Source of the DNA: Gelatoporia subvermispora B
Taxonomy: Eukaryota; Basidiomycota; Agaricomycetes; Polyporales; Gelatoporiaceae
NCBI GenBank assembly: GCA_000320605.2
Contig: KB445806.1
Location: 862,299 to 926,298, forward strand
DNA: 64,000 bases
Reading direction: 5' to 3'
Of this stretch, positions 24,841 to 37,058 are shown piece by piece. Positions within the stretch are counted from its first letter, which is position 1. Each line of letters starts with the position of its first letter. Below the pieces are notes generated by a model. The model worked only from the letters and a program-made list of their open reading frames with translations. It had not been told where the DNA came from and did not search any database. A program made the translations under genes and the position numbers.

Positions 24841-25259
24841 ACTGTTTTCTGCGTTGTACATCGCACACTCATTGCAGAGTAATATCTTCGGCGGACAATC
24901 TCCTTCGGCTGCGTCTCGGATCGTCGAACTTCAGACAATTTGCAAAATGTGAAGGGAGGTCCTCACGAAATCTCCTTAACCGGCCCTCTTAGAGATTTGT
25001 ATGCGACATACTCGCAAGATTCTGGGCCCCTACTAGAAGTGCTCGCTCCTAGACCGAACCAATCAATTTATTACGACTCTGCTATGGTGTCGTCTGTCCC
25101 AGTCAGAGCGAGGGTATATACAGCTATGATACATCCACAAGGTACAGCATACAAGGAACTCAACCATCCGAACTATGTACTTTTCCAGGCTCAAATGTTC
25201 AAGCCAAACCAGACGCAACCGAAACAACGACAAAAATGAAGAACGCGAGTCGAGCGAGA
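24841..25259. other. Intergenic between convergent genes
   Basis: Holds the 3' ends of atp20 and slm1. No gene or repeat recognised. Confidence 0.5.
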
Positions 25260-27142
25260 TCAAAGCTGTTCCTGGAAACGGCTCTCCGATTGTGTATTCC
25301 CGCCATTAGCCTCGTGTTCCGCATGGTCGACACCGTCGTCATTCGGAGCGCCATGGGGCGGACGACCCTCGGGTGCCTTCTCTTGTTGGCGCTTACTTGG
25401 CTTGCGTCCCAGGTTCGCACCATCCTGCGCCGCTCCGTTGACCGCAGGTTCCTTTTCAGCCTGCAACGCTGCATCAGCGCATATTCACGCGAAGCCCTAG
25501 CTGTACGGACGACGCACAGAGTAGCCGTGCCCACCATGCGTGTACGAGGGGAGCTCCGTCTCGTCCTCGTCACCCATGTCGCGTGCCTCCGCGTATACTT
25601 CGTCGTCTTCCTCCTCGACGCTCGAGCCTTCTTCGTCGTCTAGGCCTTCATCCTCGCTCACATACCCCGCGGCGCGCACCGCTGCTGCGACCGGTCCGCT
25701 GCGCTCCATCTGCTCGCTCGCAACGAGGTACCGCGCGCAGAGCATCCGGACGTCGTTCCACCACTCCATCATGTCGTCGTGTGAACGCCCGCGGAACGCC
25801 CACGCGCGTCCCGCACTGCGGCCTTTGAGCCCCAGGCTGCCCGCGAATCCACGGAACGAGCCCGTCTTCGGCGCACCCACCCCGTCCTTGCGTTCCTCAA
25901 TGTGGAACTTGTGGCTCTTCGCCTGGGGTGAGGATGGCGGGCCGAGCGTGCACATTGGGAGGAAGAGCGACCATAGCGGGCGGTCCGCCTGCGCGGGGTC
26001 GCTCGACGCGTACTCGTGCAGGAACCCTGCGGGCGTGAGCACGTAGTATGCCTCACGGTACGCTCGCGTGTAGCGCTTCTTCCGCTCGAGCAGCCCGCTG
26101 TGTACGGGCAGCACGCTGGGGTCGTCCTTTGCCGGGTACGTGATGTTCTGCACGTCGCGTAGCGGCGTCTCTGGGTCGACGAGGTGGTCCTCGCGCGCCG
26201 CGAACGCGATCCACTCGCGGTCCGGCGGCAGCGCGCCCATGTCCCGCTCGAGTCCCGTCCAGACGTCGCGGATGCTTGCGTCCATGCGCGTGCGCCACTC
26301 CGCGAATGTTGCCCACGCCGACTGCAGCGCCTGGATGAGAGATGCCTCGAACAGCGCGGAAGAGGACTGAGTGAGGAGAAGTGATTTCTGTAGCGCGTTT
26401 TCCGTGTGGACTTGCTTGACGAGCTGCCGCTTCACGGATTGGTTTGCGACGTAAGGGTCTGTCTTCGAGGTGACGCTCAGCGGAGTGTTCTTGAGGATTG
26501 AGATGTTCGTGCCAAGATCGCCAATGAGCTTCCCAGATAGTTCACGTTCCTTTGCGACAGCTGTCGCCAGCTTGCCGGTGTCGTTTTGAATGTTCTGTGG
26601 GGCGTGAATTGCAGTGCACAGCAGAGATGACAAAGCATACCTTGATATGCGCCTTAATCTCAACCCGCAGTTTCTGGAGGTGTTGAACGATGGAACCGTC
26701 GATAGTACGACCGAGATTGGCGTGCTCATCCGCAATGACGCGGGTCTTGTCGCGAATGCCATAGTAAATATCCTGGCAGACAAGCCCTCAGATCACATAT
26801 TCACATTTCCTTGGCTTCAAGGTCACTACACACCTGTAGGCCTCCCTCTCCTAGGAACTGATTGCCCGACCTGAACGGCACCTGTATGACCGCCGCGAGC
26901 TTCGTCATCTCCCGTGCAACGTTGTTCTCGATGTCGGCGATGCCCTCGAAGTAGGCGATGAGCTGTTTGACGATGACCTTCCATGCGACGAAACGCTCGA
27001 TGAGGATGTCAGACGGGCGGAGGTCGTGCGGCGCGATATTCTTGTTGATGAGGGACTGGCTGCGCGAGACGGTCGAGCCGTGCCTGCTTGCTCGGGACAC
27101 CGAGGTTGCGCGTGATATAGAGACCGCGTCGTCGCGATTCAT
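25260..27142 (-). CDS. slm1: Slm1-type PH-domain TORC2 effector
   Basis: Plasma-membrane protein binding phosphoinositides and TORC2, linking membrane stress to sphingolipid and actin control. The N-terminal BAR-like coiled region (RPSDILIERFVAWKVIVKQL, IENNVAREMTKLAAVIQVP) covers about residues 35-270. The PH domain follows (SGLLERKKRYTRAYREAYYV, EWWNDVRMLCARYL). Then come an acidic stretch and GDEDETELPSYTHGGHGYS. The unspliced frame stops at 25497, but a GTGCGT donor after HGYS joins in frame to a last exon (EKEPAVNGAAQDG, PSKRQQEKAPEGRP) ending at 25260; that tail has codon use like the rest of the gene. If this intron is not used, the protein ends about 70 residues earlier. Start MNRDDAVSISRATSV. 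Confidence 0.9.
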
Positions 27143-27612
27143 GATGTCGAGCTGGTGTACGACGTATTGTACAGATTTCTGTGACTATAGAACGTAGTTG
27201 GGACGATAAGAGAGGGAGGGGGAGAGGAGAAAGTCGTCCTTATGTCCACTCAACATGAAACGGACTCCGACACAGGTGCACCTGACGTCATGCTATATCC
27301 ACATGAGGCAAGTCTCCAACAACATACCCTGAGTCTACACAAAGGTTCATAGAACACGGTTCAAAGCTGCTGTATCACAAAATTACAGGCAAAATTATGC
27401 TGCGTAAGCACCCGCATATTGATACAGTACTCGTATTACAGTGCTTCATCCACGACATATACACGAGGCAGGCACGCGGCTCGTGATGATGACTTGTAAG
27501 TACACCGACTTATCCCGACCCAAATATCATTACGTTCCATGGTATACTCACCCTCTAGCTCATTTGCAGTCAGATTCATAGACTAAAAACTACCTCGAAT
27601 AACTCACCCAAT
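27143..27612. other. Intergenic, no gene seen
   Basis: Upstream of slm1 and downstream of the DUF6535 gene. No motif-bearing ORF or repeat. Confidence 0.5.
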
Positions 27613-30212
27613 TCAGAGCTGACTCTCGTAGCCGTCCTCAGACTCTTCTTCATCCAGAGCAGAGAGCAAACCGCCCGGCTGGAAGACCTCACTGACCTGC
27701 AACTGTGACGCCGCTAGCGTCTCATGAAGTTTGACTTGTAGCTCAGGATGTCCACGAGATCGTGAAAGGTGCCCTGCGGCATTCAGGAATCTGTCCCAGA
27801 CGACCATGTTCCGGAAGGTGAAAAGCTGGCTGCACTCGCAAAACCGGTCAATGAGGCGCGACATCTCCACTTTCAGGTGCACTTCGTAGCACGGCTTGGG
27901 GACGATGCTTGCGAGGAAGACGGGTGCGATGAAGAACTCCAACGCTGCCTCAGGCTCCGTGTCTTCCACTGCCGTAAGCTGCGAATGTGTGCAGTCAATC
28001 AAGTATCTGACATCTGGGCGCATGATAAGTACAGACTAAGTCGTAGCTTCACATAAAAAGTTGCACACTAACCTGAGTGTTGCACTGCAGCCACAGCCGA
28101 GACCTCCATTCCAAGCGCCTGGGGCCATGAGCAGGCGGAAGACCAGTGGACGGCTCCAGATGCGGAAGTCTTCTGCTTCATTATGGATGGTGCACACTGA
28201 CCGAGGATGGCCGACAGGAACGTGGCCATGTCATAGCGGGCCAAGTCATCCTCTTCCATTGCACTCATAGCCTTGACACACCCTGCAACAGCCACCGCGA
28301 GATACTCCGCGTCGAACCGCCGAAGGATATGGTGTGCAAAGTATTGAGGGAAGCGCTGTATGATGTTCGGGCCGCGGAAGACTCCTGTTGTCAAAAATAG
28401 CGCATCGAGCGCGATCCCGCATAAAGTCCTCCCTGCTTTGTGATTCATGAGTAGTTTCTTTTGGATGATCCGATGAAGACGTTTCAAGGACAGCTCGCCC
28501 AGGCGTGCTCTCCACAACGAATACGAGGTGTCCTGGCCGATCTGAGGATCAAGGATGCATGGGCGAACGACTGTGTCAAGGAACGAATCGTCCATCAGGA
28601 CCGTATCCGCACAGGACAGAACGTTTTCTTCGACCCAGATCTTGAGCGGATCTTGGCTAGGCATCCAGTTTGCACCCGCATCGTTCGATAAGAGTGCCTG
28701 CTCCTGCGCCCTCCAGTTCCTATACACCGTCTGGGACTCGTCCGACACGTCTGGCAAGTAGCAGCGCATCATCGACGAGAGATACGACGCGATGGAGCGG
28801 ATTGCAGTAGTGAAGCTCTGAAGCCAGATGCGCACTCGGCCGTCTGACGTAATACCAAGCGCGTATTGAAATCGCTGGTAGAGGGACGGGCCCACCTCCG
28901 CCAGTGTTGACATGTCCGGAAGATACGGTAGATTCCGAGGGACCGCCCTCGGTCGACCGTACAGTGTTCGGATTACTCGCGCGGGGAACGTCGAACGTAA
29001 TCGCTGCGAGCACCAGTAGAATAGCAAGGCTTGGGGAGACTTGTATGGGCAGTCAAGTCTGAGTGTAGGGAGTATCGTGCTGGATACTAGGAAGAGGAAC
29101 AATACGGCAACGAGGCCTGTTGTGATGCCGGCTACAATGCCGTCGAGAGTCCACAATAGCAGGACAAGGCCGATTAGGAATAAAACGAGGGAAGCGAGCA
29201 GGAGAATGGGGAGGAGGCTCAGGATTTCGGGGACGCGCCACGCGATGAGGCCTCTGTCGTACCTAAGACAATGGATCTGCGCGCTCCGCTGCGTATTGGA
29301 CGACGTGGGGCTGATAAAGTGGCTTAACCATTGCCTCACGATGATGCCTATTGCAGCGGAAGAGAGACTCAGTACAAGGCTAGAGAACCATAACGCGTTG
29401 ATCCACACAGAGGACGCCAATGCTTTGGTATCGTGGGCAGGAAGAAGGGATGTCGGCTGAGCAGATACTACAGAGGGATCGTGCGCAGCTAGTGCGGTGA
29501 GTTGGCTGGATATCTGCAGCAAGATGCGGTTGGTAAGGTCAACGCCTGGGTCGGGTGCCAGAGACGTATAGAGCTCGACATTGAAGGCTGTCAAAATTGC
29601 AGAGAATAGACCGGCCTTGCAGATATAACAAGGTCGTTAGGTCTGTATTTCGAAACTTTGCATAGCAGGTCGCGTGATACTCACAAATACGAGCAACGTG
29701 TCTATCTCCTCTTTCCATGCTTGGGCAAGATCTCTGTCGTGTTCACGTAGCTGCTTGTCGCAATTCAGCCAACCCGCTTCAGTAGCGTCATATTCTTCAG
29801 GCTTTGCATTACGTAGATAATTCCAAGGATGTGGACATGCGCATCGAATACTTGCTTCGTCGATGGTCTGTAGATCACGCGATGAATCGAATCATGAATC
29901 AAATTGAGTGTCAAATTGAACTTTCAGGCTTACCGCATTCATATCATGCAGAGACGGCGGCGGGCTAGCGGAATCTATCTCTATCTGGATGCTCGCATCG
30001 TCAGAGAGATTCTCCAAATGTTCTGTGTCAGATTTCTGCGTAGGTCCTAGGTGTACAGATGAAGGTCGGGATGCAGGTCGGGATGTAGGTCGGGATGCCA
30101 GTCGCGATGCAGGAGACGCCGTTCGATGGCTACGGCCATCTCGCGCTTCTGGTCGAGGTGACGATCTTTCTGCGACCGAGGCAGCTTGATCATGGGCATG
30201 TCCTTGCGACAT
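27613..30212 (-). CDS. DUF6535-family multi-pass membrane protein
   Basis: Family of unknown function expanded in Agaricomycetes. The N-terminal exon is Ser/Arg-rich and disordered and includes a run of RPxSR-type repeats made by a 12-nt tandem repeat. After two short introns comes the DUF6535 hallmark (KEEIDTLLVF, AGLFSAILTAFNVELYTSL). Membrane helices follow: VWINALWFSSLVLSLSSAAI, then a hydrophobic block PEILSLLPILLLASLVLFLI and VLFLFLVSSTILPTLRLD. The long C-terminal half (28070-29000 and 27613-28020) is soluble and helical, without a recognised domain, ending in an acidic ALDEEESEDGYESQL. Start chosen at MSQGHAHDQAASV; an in-frame Met 20 codons upstream is less likely. No function can be assigned. 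Confidence 0.8.
30064..30111. repeat. 12-nt tandem repeat, four units
   Basis: Four near-identical units (GGTCGGGATGCA type) lie inside the first coding exon of the DUF6535 gene and encode its RPxSR repeats in frame. A 12-nt period keeps the frame when copy number changes. Confidence 0.75.
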
Positions 30213-30683
30213 GAAGGCGCAGTTAGGGTCGAGCACAAAGCTGTGAAGCACAGCTATGGGGAGCTGTCGCAACCTGCGAGAGATGCCCTACGAAGAGAGC
30301 TGCGGGCGGTTGCTTATCATCCTATCCTACAGTGTGCACGTCGCGTGCAACTTGAAGCACTCCGCGAGCTCATATCAGCGTCGCCTAGACCAGCAAGAAT
30401 AAAGTGTGTGCGAAACGAGTCTGCAGTTGCATGGCTGATTACCTACAAGGCGAGAAGGTCAGGAACACGCTGAGATGCCGTTAGTGTCACGGGAGAACGA
30501 GGAAACCGCCGGCATGATCGAAATGGAACAAGGTTAGCGTCGAATAGAGCGTAGGGTGACGCAGAGTGAAGAATGGCCTCATTATACAAGCAAAAGTATG
30601 TTTCGTGAAATCTAGAACATTGTGCAACAGTAGCCGCAACCGTTATCAATACGTCTCCAGAGCCAGCACGGCGAAATACCTGT
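30213..30683. other. Intergenic, no gene seen
   Basis: Between the DUF6535 start and the 3' end of rix7. Nothing recognisable. Confidence 0.5.
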
Positions 30684-33390
30684 CTACACAGTTGGATGCG
30701 CAACTGACGCGCCCTTTTCATCTACCCGCTTCTCCTCTTCCTCTTTCCCAGCCCTCACCGGTAAACCGGAGAGCTTTGAGCGCAGCGCCTCGTACTTGCG
30801 TCTCTGCACGGCGGATACACTCGGCTGCACCTTGTCCAGCGCTCGCGCAAAGTCCTCCACGGTCACCACCACCTGTGCCTCCCCAGCTACGCCTGCACCC
30901 TCCTCCATCGTGTCTATGGCACCTAATGTCCGCCTCAATGCGGCCACGCCAGCTTCGCGGACCAGCGACGCGAGGTCCGCGCCACTATATCCATCGCACT
31001 GCTCGCGCACGAGAGCCTCCAGCGCTGAGCGTGTGGTTGGAGCGTCGCCGAGCGGCACCTTGCGCGCCAGTGTGCGAACGATCTCCGCGCGCTCGTCTGG
31101 GGCGGGCAAATCCACATACAACAGCTTGTCAAGTCGCCCCGGGCGACACATTGCAGGGTCGATCATGTCGGGTCGGTTCGTTGCTGCGAGGACATATACG
31201 CACCGCCGGGCATCGAGACCATCGAGCTCGGTGAGAAGGGTGTTGACAACACGCGCAGATGATTCCGACTGAGCGCAGGGCATGTCAGAAATCTTCCGGA
31301 TATGTAGCACAACATACTCACCAAACTATCGTCACGGCGCGGAACAAGCGCATCCAACTCGTCGAAGAAGATTACGCATGGTGACGAAGCTCGTGCACGG
31401 GAGAATACCTGCCTCACAGCCCGCTCGCTCTCGCCGACGTACTACCCAGAGCGTTTGTCAGACCATGCTCGGTGTATGCCATGTATTGATCAACGCACCT
31501 TGTTGAGGAGTTCGGGTCCCTTCACACTAATGAAGTTTGCTCGCGACTCGTTTGCTACTGCCTTTGCGAGTAGGGTCTTCCCGCAACCCGGAGGACCCCA
31601 GAGAAGAACACCACATGAGGCCTGGATGCCAACAGCGCTGAAGAGTTCGGGACGACGAATGGGCTGCACGATAGCCATGTGCAGTTCCTCCCGTGTGCCA
31701 TGCAATGCACCGATATCAGCCCACGTGACATCTGGCACGGTTGCAAAGCCTTCACGCTTGGACGATGGCTGCACCTGCGACAGTGCAGCCGTGAAGTCTG
31801 CTGCAGTGATGCAGAGGGGTGCGAGTTGTGCCTCAGTCAGAGGGTCTGGGTGTGCACGGAGAAAATGGACGATCGAGCTCGCGGGGATATGTGCTGGAAC
31901 CACGATGGAGGAGAACGGGGCGGCTCGTGCCGATAGTGGTACGACTGCGAGCGCAGCCGTATCTACAGCAGGCGGGGGGTCAACGATCATTGTCACATCC
32001 CCATCTGCCGGTGCGAGTGTCGGAGGTATCGCGTCACTAATCGCGTCCGGAAGGACAAGACTACCGTCAGATATCCGCTGGAATATGCGTTTGACGGCAA
32101 TGATTCCAGCTGCACCAGTGAGGGCAGCAAGATCAGCACCGACATAACCTGGTGTAGCTTTCGCAAGCGCCAGAAAATCGAAGTTGCCTTCCAGTCGGAG
32201 CTTGGAAGACAGAACTCGTAGAATCCTGGACAACAGTCAGTCAAAGATCATGTCGCCAAAATGAAGACACTAACTGTGCACGAGCTGCGTCATCCGGGAC
32301 ACCCATGCCGATCTCATGGTCAAACCGACCTGCTCTCCGCAGAGCGGCATCCAACGAATCAGGTCGGTTTGTGGCACCTATGACGATGATCGGCTTGTTG
32401 TCCGTTTTGTCCCACGAGAGCTCTGTGAACAGGACACAGTGAATAAATAAACGCCTGATTAAGAGCAACTCTGGACGTACCGTCCATGCACGTAAGGAAT
32501 TGAGCGACTATCCGCCGCTCCATCTCCCTCTGCGCGCTTTCTCGTTTCGGAGTAATTGCATCAATCTCATCTATGAAGAGCAGGCATGGTGCGACACGCT
32601 GTGGAGGAGGATCAGACCGTTGGACCCTGCTACCACCGCAGATACTGACCTTAGCTTCCTCAAAGGTGTCCCGTAGTGTTTTCTCGGACTCTCCGGACAT
32701 ACCCGACACGACAGAGGGGGCAGAGATGTTGATGAAAGGTAAACCCAATTCCTGTTTGTGTGTCAGACAAGACACGGCGATGCTACTGATGGTCTAACAT
32801 ACTCCAGCAATAGCATTCGCCAGTAGTGTCTTCCCGCATCCCGGAGGTCCGTGTAGAAGGACACCTCGCGGTGGCTGCACACCGGTGTGGATGTATATTT
32901 CGGGGTGGCACAGTGGCATCGCTACCAGCTCCAGCAGTTTCTCTACGCATGTGTCCACACCTCCGAGGTCGGACAATCTAGTCGACGGTGGGGAATGATC
33001 CTTGGAGACATTGCTTGACGAGCTTGCAATTTTCGCGCGCTTGCTACCCTCATCCCCGAGCCTTGAACGTGCTTTCCTCTTCCCGCTCACTGTTGCAGAG
33101 CGAACTTCGGAGACTGCACCAGACACGTCCCCCTCAACCGTCTGTGGGTCCTGCGGAGTAGGTTGGATGTCCAGCTCCTGAGCTTCGGGTAAAGGGGTCG
33201 AAGGACCTGATGATACTTCCGCAGGTGAGGCAACCGAAGTGGTTGATGTTGGAGCTGGTGTTGGAGCTGCGTTGAGGTTGATCTTAGCTCGTCGGTGCGT
33301 CGACCAAAGACCCTGCATGGACCTGTTTAACGAATTCGAGCCCTGCCTAACTACTCGTGAGCGCACGTAATCTGTGAGTCGAGTTGGCAC
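30684..33390 (-). CDS. rix7: Rix7/NVL-type AAA-ATPase of 60S ribosome maturation
   Basis: Nucleolar double-ring AAA-ATPase that strips factors from pre-60S particles. The N-terminal region has basic patches ([21 protein letters not shown]). The D1 ATPase has Walker A GPPGCGKT (near 32850), Walker [11 protein letters not shown] and the [19 protein letters not shown] sensor/arginine-finger segment. The D2 ATPase has [20 protein letters not shown], Walker [13 protein letters not shown] and [20 protein letters not shown]. Both rings therefore look active. Between them is a low-complexity linker and the [20 protein letters not shown] start of D2. About five short introns. The start [16 protein letters not shown] is accepted because no in-frame upstream Met is available close by. 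Size and two-ring layout fit Rix7 rather than Cdc48 or Afg2. Confidence 0.93.
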
Positions 33391-33962
33391 GCACAGAGAT
33401 CTCCATGATGGTTAGTTTAGACGATCCAAAGTGTCGTACCCTGTGCTCTCCGGTAAACTGAACGAATTGGCGCCAAAGAAATTATGGTGGCGCCGAATGA
33501 GAATTGTATTTGGTCGTGTTGATGCAGGCGACATACCGTATATGGGAATTCCCAATCCAGCCGTGACATACTTAAGTTTGGCGGCGTGAAGCATCTTCAT
33601 GTCAACTTGGACTTAGTAGACCTGTTTCGAAACGACTTGGGCGACGACTTTGGCCCTTGGCTAATGCGCGCTATGAGCCCTGATTGGTCAGATCATAGCT
33701 TAGCGACCGTGATCAAACCGTGCCCAAACTTTTCGAAAGATCCCTAGTACGTGGTCAGCATGCTGGGTCTGTTTCAAGTCACGATCTTCCATGGTTCAAG
33801 TGAAACGGCTTTAGAATCATTCATAAGGGTACATCCATACAACTCGGTGTTCTAAATTTTGATCTCTACGTCAATCTGGCAGCCCTGGTGCGGTAATCAG
33901 ACCATTCCTCCGTGCTACGTACTGCTTTGCGCGCTGCTGTCTTCCCGTGGAATGGAAGACTC
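33391..33962. other. Intergenic, no gene seen
   Basis: Upstream region of rix7 and 3' side of the first ICMT-like gene. ORFs are short and motif-free. Confidence 0.5.
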
Positions 33963-34738
33963 CTAATAAATACCAGGGAACAATCTACATGGTACCTGGT
34001 CTGCCCAGTGGTCCCATTCCTCTCCAAACTCCTTTTGCAACAAACGGTCCTCCTGCGGCGGCCTGCTGCACAAGCGAATGAGCAGGTAGGCAGTCCAAGC
34101 GGTCCAACCGTATGCGAGAGCCTTGCCGAGCGGCGTGCTCAGTACGCCGCTCTCCCTGACCCATGACCCCGGACAACTATGACAGATGAATGTGCCTAGC
34201 GATACGATGATGTGTGCTGTATAGCTTGGGTGCCGTACCCAGGAGTATGGTCCCTCTGTCACCAGACGGTGTCCCTTGCGCACAGTTATTTCGTAGGTGA
34301 AAAGACGTCCCAGCGCGCGGTAGCATTCAGCGCGGAGTGTACCGCCGAGGACAGCAAGGCCACATCCAATCGCAAAGGTGGGTGTAATGCTGATCCTATC
34401 TGCGACTCTTGTTGATCCCCAAGTCAACGTCTTGAGGATTTCTTGAGCGACAGTTGTGGTGGGGAATGTGCGTGCAATGATAACAGCAATCTCGCAGAGA
34501 CTTCCCGCGTATACGACAAGCTGTTCTACTCAGTCAATCCTCTGTGTACATATCCTAGACCGGGTGAACGTGCCTGGGCTAGTCTTGGTGCAATGCGCAC
34601 TGTCTTCGTGAAAATGCGCTCCCCCCGTGTAACTTCTCTTGCGACCTCATCTGAAGCGGGCGCCGCATGAGGAGGCGTCGTGCCTATGTGGTTGGCGACT
34701 GTAGCAGAAAGGAGAAGTGGGACCTTAAGCAGAGACAT
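33963..34738 (-). CDS. Isoprenylcysteine carboxyl methyltransferase-like protein, copy 1
   Basis: Membrane methyltransferase of the ICMT/PEMT superfamily; true ICMTs methylate the C-terminal prenyl-cysteine of Ras- and a-factor-type proteins at the ER. Motifs: GPYSWVRHPSYT (S-adenosylmethionine site) and a C-terminal EDRLLQKEFGEEWDHW followed by PCRLFPGIY. About four hydrophobic segments. Two exons. Aligning with the neighbour at 36277-37058 places the intron at 34521-34573 with a GC donor (CAG then GCACGT), where the neighbour has a normal GT donor. Whether this copy is the housekeeping Ste14 or a lineage-expanded paralogue cannot be told; the N-terminal segment MSLLKVPLLLSATVANHIG is typical of the expanded basidiomycete group. 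Confidence 0.82.
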
Positions 34739-36276
34739 TCTGCGCTAGACTGGGAGCTTCGGTGCTTCGCATTGTCTTCGTTAGCAAGGCCTTCTCCCTT
34801 TGTATTCTTCACGGCCGCCGGATTTTCCGACTTCCGACTTGCAAAGTCTATTCACTCTTTCGGCATCAGCGAAGCGCGGACAGCACATTGCCTACGACGG
34901 TCTCACACGTTCGCCTGAGTTCTGTTGCCGTTGTCCCGCTTGCCTTCCGAGAATTGTCGAATGTTCTCGGGCCCGTAGGTAAGACGCCGGCAGGCCTGTG
35001 AGGAATGGTCTTTGACACATGATCTATGTAAGACGCAGCGGTTAAGTGTGCGAACCGAGATGCCCATGGCCAGCAGGGCCTGGCAAAAGGAACGCCTCAG
35101 GGCGTAAGATCTCTCATGGCTCCTCAGGTTGAACTATGTTGCTTCACAGCCGGTATGAGCCGCCGAGGCGTATGAAGAAGCATTGGAGTGCGATCTGCGA
35201 TTATCTCAAATTGAAACACAAAAGAAGAAATGAGAGGACTCAGAGCGGACCTTCAAGATACTTGCTTGTCGACGTTTCTCCGGACAGCTGTGTCGGTGAA
35301 CGCTGCCAGGTCGCCATTTTCGGACTCCCGCCCAAGATCACTTGTCCGCGGATCCGCAACAGGATGCGCGAATCGCCAAAATTCGAAAGTACATCTTCAG
35401 CTTCGAAAATATCAAATGTCAAGCTAGGGTAAGGGGGGAGCATCCCGACATTGGAAATTCTGAAATGCACGCTGTTCGCAACAAGACATCGCTCGATGAA
35501 ATCAATGTACGACTTGGTGTTTGCGATTCCGATTGCGACTTCAAGTGTTCGTAGGAGCCTACAACAACTCGAAATTGGACGTTACTATACAGGAGTAGTA
35601 GTATCTATGTGAAGAGGCGGATTCTTCGTGCTGTTTGGGGCACATCAGGAAAACATCGCATTTACTTTGACGCATTTGACCTGCCTTTCGAGGCTTGCTG
35701 GCATCGCCCTCTTGCGCGCCAAAATGGCGTCAAAGTCACGCCCAAGGATCAAAAGGGCAGGTAAGTGAAATTAATGTTTTCCTGATGCAGATGCATTTCT
35801 TATGTAGCTGGTTCAAGCTTCGGAAGTCCATATGATGCCGGGTGCTTGAGCAGCATCGACAAGCTCGAATTCGATTTGAAAATGCAAAACGGTGAGCCAG
35901 GTCCGATGCGACGCGTCAATCGCTGCAGTTTTCTGCTCTTGGCTGTGTTGTCATGACCTGAATTACGAACTTTGACAGTCCAGACGCCGGAAGAGAGCAT
36001 CAGCGGAGGTCTCACAGACACTCCCAGGTATGCCCATTCTCCGATATAAAATTCAGACATGTTGAAATATCAGATTGCCGCCATAGCCAAGAATACGCGG
36101 CGACGCCGTTGCGAATTTGAGACGCAGACAGGTCTAGAGAGATACTGCAGCACGGGTTATGACGTGAGCGTCCGATCATCGTATTCGAGAGAAGCTCAAT
36201 CGTGGTGGTCAAGCAATACAGAGTATACACAGTACTGTACGAGAGCGCACTACTTGCAAATGTCAACGTACTGATA
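34739..36276. other. 1.5-kb interval between the ICMT-like paralogues
   Basis: The ORFs here (for example 35136-35432) carry no recognisable motif. There are a few short self-complementary words (near 35660-35760) but no definable element. It may hold decayed sequence left by the duplication. Confidence 0.45.
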
Positions 36277-37058
36277 TTAGTAAATACCAGGGAACAACCT
36301 ATACGGAACTTTGGCCGCCCACTTGTCCCACTCCGCTCCGAACTGCTTTCGGAGCATTCGGTCTTCCTGAGCAGGTCTTAGCAACAAGTTCACAGCCAAA
36401 AACACGTTCCAGGCCACCCAGCCACACGCAACTACCCTTCCCCACCCCGTGCTCAGCACGCCGCTCGCTTGCACCCATGAGCCCGTCGCGCCCAGACAGA
36501 CACATATACCGCTTATTAACAGAGCCCCTGCAGTGTAAGACGGGTGCCGCACGACGGAGTATGGGCCTTCAGTCACCAGCTGGTGTCCCTTGCGCAGCGT
36601 GATCTCATAGGTAAAGAGGCGTCCGAGGGTCTGGTAACATTGCCAGCGGGTAAGACCGCCCAGGATGGCGAGCGTCCACCCGACGACATAGGTAGGGGTG
36701 ATGCCGATGCGTGTCAGGGACTGCGTGGATCCCCAGGTGAGCAGGCGTGCCACCTTCGCCGACATAGGATGGGCCGGGTATTCATTCGCGAGGATGATTG
36801 CCACCTCAGAGAGGCTTGCAATCCACACGAAGAGCTGACAGCGCAAGGTCAGTGTCCGTAGGTCTGTGTTGTTCCAAGTACATATAATTTTACCTTGGCG
36901 AATGAGGGCAAGACCCGGACCGTCTTGGAGAATATACGCTCACCAGGAGCAACGTCCTTCGCAATTTCGTCCTTTGGGGGCGGAGGGGTAGGTGGGGTCA
37001 TGGCGACATGATTCGCGAATGCAGCACTGAGTAGGAATGGAATTTTGACGAGAGACAT
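36277..37058 (-). CDS. Isoprenylcysteine carboxyl methyltransferase-like protein, copy 2
   Basis: Close paralogue of the gene at 33963-34738 on the same strand, so a tandem duplication. The first exon (MSLVKIPFLLSAAFANHVAM) ends at 36894 with a normal GTAAAA donor; the intron 36835-36893 is at the same place as in copy 1. The second exon has GPYSVVRHPSYT and EDRMLRKQFGAEWDKW, ending PYRLFPGIY like copy 1. Both copies keep the family motifs, so both look functional. Candidate substrates include the CAAX-type Ras encoded at 54097-55389, but that link is inference only. Confidence 0.83.

Noticed and set aside
35661..35765. Short inverted words (ACTTTGACGC, CTGCC) as a foldback element
   Set aside because: The matching words are not in mirrored order, so no single hairpin or TIR pair can be drawn.
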